A DNA stretch of 8,858 bases from positions 1-8,858 of the forward strand of contig VGOF01000046.1 in assembly GCA_016875975.1 (NCBI GenBank), in the 5' to 3' direction. Below are positions 1-5,037 of this stretch, in pieces. How positions within the stretch are numbered: position 1 is the stretch's first letter; each line of letters opens with the position of its first letter. The stretch is from Chloroflexota bacterium (GTDB taxonomy: Bacteria > Chloroflexota > Dehalococcoidia > GIF9 > UBA5629). A program made the position numbers and the translations under genes. The notes below the pieces were generated by a model, which had not been told where the DNA came from, ran no database searches, and worked only from the letters and a program-made list of their open reading frames with translations.

Positions 1-8
1 TGTTTCAT
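1..8 (-). CDS. Start of a further gene, cut off by the window edge
   Basis: An ATG on the minus strand (complement of 6-8) followed by AAA and two more bases is all that remains of a probable downstream gene. The support is a GGGAGG Shine-Dalgarno-like sequence (complement of 19-24) 10 nt upstream, slightly long spacing, and the position 106 nt after the stop of the acyl-CoA synthetase gene in the same direction. The product cannot be named. If real, it would be a later member of the TRAP/ligase transcription unit, or a new unit, because a hairpin lies between the two genes. Confidence 0.45.
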
Positions 9-31
9 GAGTTCGTAACCTCCCTCATAAT

Positions 32-57
32 GAGAACCCTGTCTGGTGACAGGGCTC
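32..57 (-). terminator. Hairpin after the acyl-CoA synthetase gene (possible terminator)
   Basis: CCCTGTC (37-43) and GACAGGG (48-54) form a perfect 7-bp stem with a 4-nt loop. GAG (32-34) and CTC (55-57) extend it by 3 bp across a 2-nt bulge. On the transcribed minus strand the stem is followed by TTCTCATT, a weak U tract, so it may be an inefficient intrinsic terminator or an RNA 3'-end stabiliser. It lies 57 nt past the ligase stop codon and just before the ribosome-binding site of the next gene, which fits partial termination at a gene boundary. Confidence 0.5.
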
Positions 58-113
58 CATTAGAAATAACATCTCTGCGTAGAGCATAACTTTATCCCAA
101 ACTATTGTAGGTG

Positions 114-1667
114 TCAAGCTACACTATATTTTTGCCTCAGCCCTGGTTTCTCTATCTTGCCGGTGGGACTCCGTGGTACCTTGTCAAAGATGATACGCCT
201 TGGTCTCTTGTACTTGGCCAAGTTCTGCTCGCAAAATGCAAAAATTTCCGCCTCGGTCAAGGTCTCCCCAGGTTTAGGATCGACAACAACAGCTACTATC
301 TCTCCCAACCTCTCATCTGGAATGCCGATAACGGCCACATCATATATTTTAGGATGAAAATGCAATACTTCTTCTACCTCAACAGGATATATGTTTTCGC
401 CACCGGTGATGATTATGTCCTTTTTCCTGTCAACGAGATAGATGAATCCATCTTCATCTTCTCGCGCCATATCTCCTGTATATAACCAGCCAGCCTTTAT
501 AGTCTTCGCAGTCTCATTTGGATTCTTGTAATATTCCTTCATTACTCCACCCCCTTTCACAAGCAGTTCACCCACCTCGCCCCTGGCCACGTCTGCGTCA
601 CTATCATCAACGATACGGGTTTCCCAGCCGACGCCTGCTTTGCCAATGGCTCCCACCTTATATTCATTCTCGATACCAAGGTGAACACATCCTGGGCCTG
701 CGGCCTCAGTAAGTCCATAGTTGGTATCATACTGCATGCTTGGAAAATACTTTTTCCAACGCTGAACCAGCGCCGGGGGTACAGGTTGTGCGCCAATATG
801 CATCAGGCGCCAACAGCTAAGGTCATAATCCTGCTCCTTGAGTTCTCCCTTATCCATGGCCACCAAGATATCATGAGCCCATGGCACCAGTAGCCACACA
901 ATTGTACCTCTTTCGCTGTGCACTGCCCCAAACACATTACGTGGGCTGACCTCTGTCAAAATCGTCGCCTTGCCACCCACGAGTAGACTGCCAAACCAAT
1001 GCATCTTGGCACCGGCGTGATACAGGGGCGGAATAAGTATAAAGTTATCCTCGCGCGTCTGGTAGTGGTGTGCCTGCTCGGTTATGGCCGCGCATTCCAT
1101 GCTTCTATGCGTCAGTAGTATAGGCTTTGGTGCCCCAGTAGTGCCAGATGTGAAATACAAGCCGCACTCATCATCTCCGTCTACTTGAATGTTTGCAGGA
1201 GATTTAGATGATTCGCTTATCATTTTGTCATAGCTTTGCATTCCAGCAGGCACATGCTCACCCACAAAAACATAGTACTGGATTGTTGGTAGTTGATTAC
1301 GAACCTCTTGAACTCTCTCTGTGAATTCTTCGCTCAATATCATTGCCTTGGCCTCTGCGATGTCTGCACAATACCTGAAGTCCCTGCTAGTGAATCTGAA
1401 ATTTAGAGGCACAGCCCAGGCGCCGGTTCTGATTATGCCAAAATAGACTTCCAGCCATTTAATGGAGTTCATCATCCAATGTATGACCCTATCGCCTTTA
1501 CCAACACCTCGTTCCATTAATGCATTGGCAACTCTATTCCCGTTTTCATCCAGCTCTTTCCAGGTCACTTCTCGTCTCAATCCCTTGCTCGGCCTAAGCT
1601 CTATGAGTGCTGTATCATCAGGATACAACTGAGCATTTCTGGACAGCATCTCTGAAATAGTAGTCAT
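114..1667 (-). CDS. AMP-forming acyl-CoA synthetase (acyl-CoA ligase)
   Basis: A 517-residue member of the class I adenylate-forming (ANL) superfamily. These enzymes activate a carboxylic acid with ATP to an acyl-adenylate and transfer it to CoA in the cytoplasm. The core motifs are complete: the P-loop TSGTTGAPK (173-181), NYGLTEA (316-322), YTGD (396-399), the hinge region DRKKDIIITGGENIYPVEVE (413-432), and a C-terminal PRSPTGK (498-504) whose Lys504 is the family's catalytic lysine for adenylation. Length is normal for the family. The P-loop is followed by Pro182 where Gly is usual. The start is an ATG with AGGAG about 11 nt upstream. It lies 44 bp after dctM and is probably cotranscribed with the TRAP genes, which suggests it activates an imported acid. 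The acid, whether medium-chain, branched or aromatic, cannot be read from the sequence. Family call is firm; substrate is open. Confidence 0.93.
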   Translation of the reverse strand: MTTISEMLSRNAQLYPDDTALIELRPSKGLRREVTWKELDENGNRVANALMERGVGKGDRVIHWMMNSIKWLEVYFGIIRTGAWAVPLNFRFTSRDFRYCADIAEAKAMILSEEFTERVQEVRNQLPTIQYYVFVGEHVPAGMQSYDKMISESSKSPANIQVDGDDECGLYFTSGTTGAPKPILLTHRSMECAAITEQAHHYQTREDNFILIPPLYHAGAKMHWFGSLLVGGKATILTEVSPRNVFGAVHSERGTIVWLLVPWAHDILVAMDKGELKEQDYDLSCWRLMHIGAQPVPPALVQRWKKYFPSMQYDTNYGLTEAAGPGCVHLGIENEYKVGAIGKAGVGWETRIVDDSDADVARGEVGELLVKGGGVMKEYYKNPNETAKTIKAGWLYTGDMAREDEDGFIYLVDRKKDIIITGGENIYPVEVEEVLHFHPKIYDVAVIGIPDERLGEIVAVVVDPKPGETLTEAEIFAFCEQNLAKYKRPRRIIFDKVPRSPTGKIEKPGLRQKYSVA

Positions 1668-1711
1668 TAGTACACTATCTCCTGTGGGAATGAAAATGTG
1701 GTCATGTCTTA

Positions 1712-3016
1712 CTAATAGGTGATAAGACTAGGCAAAAAAGTAGCTACCTTTGGAAAAGCTATCAGTATGCCAACCATTATCAGTTCGGCTATAAGGAACG
1801 GCAATACACCCTTAAAGATCTTCGCTATGGGAACGTCCCTGGCAATACCCTTAATCACATACACATTTATCCCAACAGGTGGCGTAATGACCCCCATCTC
1901 AACTATCAATACAATTATCACGCCAAACCATATCGGGTCAAAGCCAAGAGCTATGATTGCTGGATAAAAGATAGGAATGGTCAGTGTAATCATAGCTAGT
2001 GAATCCATGAAGCAGCCACCTATCAAGTAGATAAAGACTATGACGGCCATCACAGCCATCGGAGGTAAAGGTAAAGCACTTACCCAGTCAGCTAAAATAA
2101 GCGGGATTTTTGATACTGCCATAAAGTGGCCAAAAACAGTAGCACCGGCAACAATGACCATAATCATGCAGGTTATACGCAGGGTATCCTTGACTGCAGT
2201 GAGGAATCCATCCCATGCTAGCTGTCGCCGTATCAAGCCAATAAGTAAAGCACCAGCAGCGCCAGCCCCTCCAGCTTGAGTCGGGCTGAACCAGCCCAGG
2301 AAAAGCCCGGTTATCACTAAAAGAAACAGCACCAGCATCTCGCCCATTCCAGAGATACCGTCCAATTTATCTCTCCAACTCGCTGTTGCGCCGGCAGGAG
2401 CAAGCGAAGGATTGCGACTACAGACGATAGTCACGGTGGCCACAAAAAGGCCTGCTAGGATTAACCCTGGGAAAACACCGGCTATAAAAAGCTTTCCGAT
2501 GGATTGCTCCGTCATAATCCCGTACACCAGAAAAATGGTGCTGGGTGGAATGAGTATCCCCAAACTTCCAGCAGCAGCCACAGTCCCCGTAGCTAGTGTG
2601 TCATCATAGTTATATCTCTTCATCTCAGGCAAGGATACTCTTCCCATAGCGGCAGCACACGCATTAGTCGAACCGCAGATAGCAGCAAAACCAGCACACC
2701 CTGCAATGGTAGCCATAGCCAGACCACCACGTAATCTACCGAGCATCAAATAGCCAGCATCATACAGTCTCTTGCTCATACCTGCACCGGACGCAATACA
2801 TCCCATGAATACAAACATAGGGATAACTGTAAGGGAATAGGAGGAGAAAACATAGAAGTAATCCCTCGCCAGAACATCAAGGCCTGCCCCGACTGAAACC
2901 AGATAGCTGAAACCTAGCAGCCCAACAAAGGCCATTGCAAAGCCGACCGGCATACGAAGCAAGAAAATGAACACCAGGACGACAATGCCGGCTATGCCTA
3001 CAGCAGTTGGGTTCAC
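1712..3016 (-). CDS. dctM: TRAP transporter large permease (DctM family)
   Basis: A 434-residue, highly hydrophobic protein with about a dozen membrane segments, the usual size for the ion-coupled channel subunit of tripartite ATP-independent periplasmic (TRAP) transporters. Diagnostic blocks are AAICGSTNA (111-119), followed by MGRVSLPEMKRYNYD (124-138) and SLGILIPPS (151-159), and the C-terminal EMGVITPPVGINVYVI (373-388). In the family the two halves form the Na+ and substrate pathway. Translation starts at GTG (complement of 3014-3016), inside a GTGA overlap with the dctQ stop codon, and AGGA lies 7 nt upstream, so the two membrane subunits are translationally coupled. With dctP and dctQ beside it the transporter is complete. 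The permease does not reveal the ligand. Confidence 0.95.
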   Translation of the reverse strand: MNPTAVGIAGIVVLVFIFLLRMPVGFAMAFVGLLGFSYLVSVGAGLDVLARDYFYVFSSYSLTVIPMFVFMGCIASGAGMSKRLYDAGYLMLGRLRGGLAMATIAGCAGFAAICGSTNACAAAMGRVSLPEMKRYNYDDTLATGTVAAAGSLGILIPPSTIFLVYGIMTEQSIGKLFIAGVFPGLILAGLFVATVTIVCSRNPSLAPAGATASWRDKLDGISGMGEMLVLFLLVITGLFLGWFSPTQAGGAGAAGALLIGLIRRQLAWDGFLTAVKDTLRITCMIMVIVAGATVFGHFMAVSKIPLILADWVSALPLPPMAVMAVIVFIYLIGGCFMDSLAMITLTIPIFYPAIIALGFDPIWFGVIIVLIVEMGVITPPVGINVYVIKGIARDVPIAKIFKGVLPFLIAELIMVGILIAFPKVATFLPSLITY

Positions 3017-3510
3017 TTCTTTATCCTGTAGGCCACTTCAATGCATTGGACAAGCAATACTAGAAAAACTGCGAGGTAGCAAAAGGCCATTCCATAGACA
3101 AAAGGAGACAACGGTATCCCCTGTGTCATAGAAACCTCACCTTTACTGTGGAGTGTATATCCGTATTCCAAGGTTTTCCAGGCGAGCAGGCCGAACAACA
3201 AAATTCCCAGAGAATAAATCACAACATCAACAACATTTCTGACCCTCTGCGGAATTCGTTCCTCGAAGAACTCTACCTCAATATGCCCGCGTATAGCCTG
3301 AGTGCGTGCTATAGCAAAGCCGATCGCCACCACGCCCAGTAGACCAACAACATCGATGCCACCAGGCACAGGCCACCGGAAGAACTTGGCGCCGATTATG
3401 TCAATGGCTATCAGGGCCAACATGAGCACCAAGGCCACACCAGCAATCCAATTAAGCCAGTTACTCAAAGAGTCTACGACACGCTTAAATGTATCTAGCT
3501 TGCTTGACAT
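3013..3510 (-). CDS. dctQ: TRAP transporter small permease (DctQ family)
   Basis: A 165-residue membrane protein with four predicted helices (about 20-40, 50-70, 92-112 and 135-156), the standard topology of the small TRAP subunit that joins DctM in the membrane and helps dock the binding protein. The GHIEVEFF stretch (75-82) after helix 2 matches the conserved GHI-V motif of the family. The start at 3510 is the only reasonable one: the next Met is residue 30, inside the first helix, and no alternative start codon lies between. It lacks a recognisable Shine-Dalgarno site (GATTTGTGAG precedes the ATG), and a strong hairpin ends 11 nt upstream, so expression may be limited or regulated. The 3' end overlaps dctM by 4 nt. 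Confidence 0.92.
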   Translation of the reverse strand: MSSKLDTFKRVVDSLSNWLNWIAGVALVLMLALIAIDIIGAKFFRWPVPGGIDVVGLLGVVAIGFAIARTQAIRGHIEVEFFEERIPQRVRNVVDVVIYSLGILLFGLLAWKTLEYGYTLHSKGEVSMTQGIPLSPFVYGMAFCYLAVFLVLLVQCIEVAYRIKK

Positions 3511-3521
3511 CTCACAAATCG

Positions 3522-3568
3522 TTTTCGGGGGTGCCCGAAAATCATCATTTCTTCAGACACCCCCGAAA
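3522..3568 (-). promoter_or_regulatory. Two alternative hairpins between dctP and dctQ
   Basis: On the RNA (minus) strand an arm TTTCGGGGGTG (complement of 3558-3568) is perfectly complementary over 11 bp to CACCCCCGAAA (complement of 3523-3533), with a 24-nt loop. Within that loop a second copy of the arm, TTTTCGGG (complement of 3534-3541), can instead pair with CCCGAAAA (complement of 3522-3529) around a 4-nt CACC loop. The two folds share the last arm and exclude each other. No U tract follows, so a classical intrinsic terminator is unlikely. Such hairpins after a binding-protein gene commonly protect the upstream mRNA, giving more binding protein than permease; here the fold also ends 11 nt before the dctQ start. 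Confidence 0.6.
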
Positions 3569-3606
3569 GCCCAGCTTGTTAGCTAGGATTTACCTATGCC
3601 TTTTAT

Positions 3607-4701
3607 TTATTTGACCAACTGCTCTTGCTTGGCCCACTCGACGCAGGACTCTTCTGACGGTGACTTTTCGGACCAATACTTTACCCGCTTGGCCAGGTAT
3701 TTCTCGTATTCAGCCGCGGGCAGACCCTTAGCCGCCTTTTCCGTTATGTAAGCATCTATCAACGGTTGAGCAGCTTTGACCCACCTTGCCATCTCGTCCT
3801 TAGGCAATTGAATCAATTCCCTGCCTTCAAAACTTAGGAAATAATCAGCGCCAGACTTATCAGCATAAGTCCAGGCTCTACCATGTTTCTCTACCCACTC
3901 CTCGCTCACCTCATTAAAAACTTTCTTTATGTCACTAGGCAGGCTATCCCACTTAGACTTATTTATAACCACAAACATCGCAGTTGTATTACCTACGTCG
4001 TAACATGCAGTGACATATTTCACCACCTCAGCCTGTTTCCAGCCTTTCAGTACCTCTTGAGGAGCAAAGCTGCCATCTACTGAGCCTTTGGACATTAGCT
4101 CATAGGCCTCCCCTTGAGGTTTGCCAACACCTTTAGCACCAAGGGCATCCATTATCTTTACTCCTACGCCCGTACCTCTTATTAGCAAACCCTGAAGGTC
4201 CTCTAGCTTACGTACCGGCTTCTTGGTGGTAAAGACCACACCCGGGCCATGAGCGTGGAAATAAAGCACATGCACGTCATCATATTCCGCTGGCTTGAAT
4301 TCCTGGTAGAAGTCATTGGCCACCTTGGTAGCTACCCAGCCATTGGGATAAGCATGAGGCAGGTCAATTATCTCGCTGGCAGGGAATCTGCCCATAGTGT
4401 ACGATGGACAAGACATACCAATGTCAGAAATACCTTTGACTACCCCATCATATATACCGGGTGCCGGAGTCAACGTACCACCAGCATAATAAGTGATCTC
4501 CACTCTTCCTTTAGTACGTTCCTTCACCTCTGCACAAAACCGCTCAGCCAATATAGAATGCAAATTTGTCGGTGGGAAGAAGTTGCTGTACGTGAGCTTG
4601 ATAGTCTCGGTTGGGGCTGGTGCAGCACAGGAACCAACCAACATTGCGGATACCAGCAGGATTGCGCAGACCACTAACCAGATTGATTGAAATCTCTTCA
4701 T
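3607..4701 (-). CDS. dctP: TRAP transporter solute-binding lipoprotein (DctP family)
   Basis: A 364-residue extracytoplasmic binding protein that captures the ligand and delivers it to DctQM. The N-terminus is a lipoprotein signal: KR, a hydrophobic segment (7-22) and the lipobox VGSC with Cys25 as the lipid-modified residue, followed by an AAPAPTE linker. The mature part begins IKLTYSNFFPP, the usual first strand of the DctP fold. The segment LEDLQGLLIRGTG (166-178) holds Arg175, at the position of the family arginine that salt-bridges the ligand carboxylate, so an organic acid ligand is likely. QGEAYELMSKGSVDG (196-210) is the conserved Q-E-Y-ALQ-G-VDG-like block. Start choice is secured by AAGGAGG 6 nt upstream. 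It is the first gene after the predicted promoter and is separated from dctQ by a 96-bp hairpin-bearing spacer. The exact ligand is unknown. Confidence 0.94.
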   Translation of the reverse strand: MKRFQSIWLVVCAILLVSAMLVGSCAAPAPTETIKLTYSNFFPPTNLHSILAERFCAEVKERTKGRVEITYYAGGTLTPAPGIYDGVVKGISDIGMSCPSYTMGRFPASEIIDLPHAYPNGWVATKVANDFYQEFKPAEYDDVHVLYFHAHGPGVVFTTKKPVRKLEDLQGLLIRGTGVGVKIMDALGAKGVGKPQGEAYELMSKGSVDGSFAPQEVLKGWKQAEVVKYVTACYDVGNTTAMFVVINKSKWDSLPSDIKKVFNEVSEEWVEKHGRAWTYADKSGADYFLSFEGRELIQLPKDEMARWVKAAQPLIDAYITEKAAKGLPAAEYEKYLAKRVKYWSEKSPSEESCVEWAKQEQLVK

Positions 4702-4707
4702 GAACTC

Positions 4708-4714
4708 CCTCCTT
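4708..4714 (-). promoter_or_regulatory. Strong ribosome-binding site of dctP
   Basis: AAGGAGG on the minus strand, 6 nt before the dctP ATG, is a full-strength Shine-Dalgarno sequence and the best in the window. It contrasts with the poor site of dctQ and fits the need for excess binding protein. Confidence 0.85.
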
Positions 4715-4762
4715 CAAAATTAAGATGCCGAATAATAGAAACGACTATCGACAGACGACAAA

Positions 4763-4785
4763 CACAGGAAAAGCACAGGGAAAAG
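4763..4785. repeat. Imperfect tandem repeat of 11/12 bp in the dctP leader
   Basis: CACAGGAAAAG (4763-4773) is followed directly by CACAGGGAAAAG (4774-4785), the same unit with one extra G. On the transcript this is a pyrimidine-rich stretch (CTTTTCCCTGTGCTTTTCC) 60-80 nt before the start codon. It may be a slippage product or a single-stranded protein or RNA binding region; function is unknown. Confidence 0.5.
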
Positions 4786-4802
4786 GCAAGACCCTTTGGA
4801 TA

Positions 4803-4851
4803 GTGACCCCAGAGTTACTGCGTATGTGCCAGTAACTTAACCCGGAGTCAC
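4803..4851 (-). promoter_or_regulatory. Leader hairpin upstream of dctP
   Basis: AGTTACTG (4813-4820) and CAGTAACT (4830-4837) form a perfect 8-bp stem with a 9-nt loop. Outside an internal loop, GTGAC (4803-4807) and GTCAC (4847-4851) add 5 bp, so the whole element could fold as one long hairpin in the untranslated leader. It is about 100 nt upstream of the dctP start, too far to block the ribosome-binding site directly, and no U tract follows. It could instead be a DNA operator, because half of the stem recurs at 4893-4899. It matches no riboswitch class I recognise. Confidence 0.5.
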
Positions 4852-4899
4852 ATTCGGTAGATGTATTTGTTGGCAGGCATAGATTTTCTTCTAGTAACT

Positions 4900-4915
4900 T
4901 ACCTTATGTAAGGTA
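4900..4915. promoter_or_regulatory. Inverted repeat, candidate operator downstream of the dctP promoter
   Basis: TACCTTA (4900-4906) and TAAGGTA (4909-4915) form a perfect inverted repeat with a 2-bp centre, too tight for an RNA hairpin but typical of a dimeric repressor site. It would lie about +20 to +35 relative to the predicted transcription start near 4934, where a bound protein would block transcription of the TRAP operon. AGTAACT sits directly beside it at 4893-4899. No regulator gene is present in the window to pair with it. Confidence 0.55.
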
Positions 4916-4940
4916 GAAGCCTAAAACAACAATGAACGAT

Positions 4941-4968
4941 TTTATACTACACTCGAACCACTTGTCAA
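4941..4968 (-). promoter_or_regulatory. Sigma70-type promoter for the TRAP/ligase operon
   Basis: On the minus strand a perfect -35 box TTGACA (complement of 4963-4968) is followed after 16 bp by TATAAA (complement of 4941-4946), five of six matches to the -10 consensus. Transcription would start near 4934, giving a leader of about 230 nt before dctP. It is the best promoter match I found in the non-coding parts of the window and lies in the only large intergenic gap, facing the TRAP genes. Confidence 0.7.
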
Positions 4969-4978
4969 TATAAACAGG

Positions 4979-4992
4979 AATCGCAAGCGATT
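4979..4992. promoter_or_regulatory. Inverted repeat just upstream of the -35 box
   Basis: AATCGC and GCGATT, separated by AA, form a perfect 6-2-6 inverted repeat. Its centre lies about 50 bp upstream of the predicted transcription start, a position typical of activator sites next to the -35 box. It could also be a weak hairpin after the acylase gene, but the 2-nt loop and lack of a U tract make a terminator unlikely. Confidence 0.4.
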
Positions 4993-5037
4993 AAGTGTTG
5001 CCAGCACATTTAATGACACTACATAGCACCACCAGAC

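Larger units (their letters stand above)
4702..5037 (-). other. 335-bp regulatory gap and dctP leader
   Basis: The longest non-coding stretch in the window lies between the acylase stop and dctP. From right to left it contains an inverted repeat, a promoter, a second inverted repeat, copies of an AGTAACT motif, a larger hairpin, an imperfect tandem repeat and the dctP ribosome-binding site, each listed separately. No credible small gene was found in it. No strong terminator for the acylase gene is evident, so some readthrough into dctP is possible. Confidence 0.7.

Noticed and set aside
111..485. Plus-strand open frame of 124 codons opposite the acyl-CoA synthetase
   Set aside because: It is fully antisense to a motif-rich conserved gene and its translation has no recognisable domain; treated as a shadow frame.
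3522..3568. Classical rho-independent terminator between dctP and dctQ
   Set aside because: The stem is GC-rich and strong, but CGATTTGTGAG and the dctQ start follow instead of a U tract, and dctQ and dctM need transcription from somewhere upstream.
4249..4677. Plus-strand open frame of 142 codons opposite dctP
   Set aside because: It lies antisense to the well-supported binding-protein gene and its translation shows no family features.
4782..4797. AAAGG/CCTTT mini-hairpin in the dctP leader as an attenuator
   Set aside because: A 5-bp AT-rich stem with a 6-nt loop is too weak to call, although a short T run follows on the transcribed strand.
4803..4851. T-box or metabolite riboswitch in the dctP leader
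   Set aside because: I see no T-box sequence, no terminator/antiterminator pair with a U tract and no consensus of a known riboswitch class; kept only as an unnamed structured leader.
4994..5020. AGTGT/ACACT inverted repeat as acylase terminator
   Set aside because: The stem is only 5 bp with a 17-nt loop and no U tract; likely chance.
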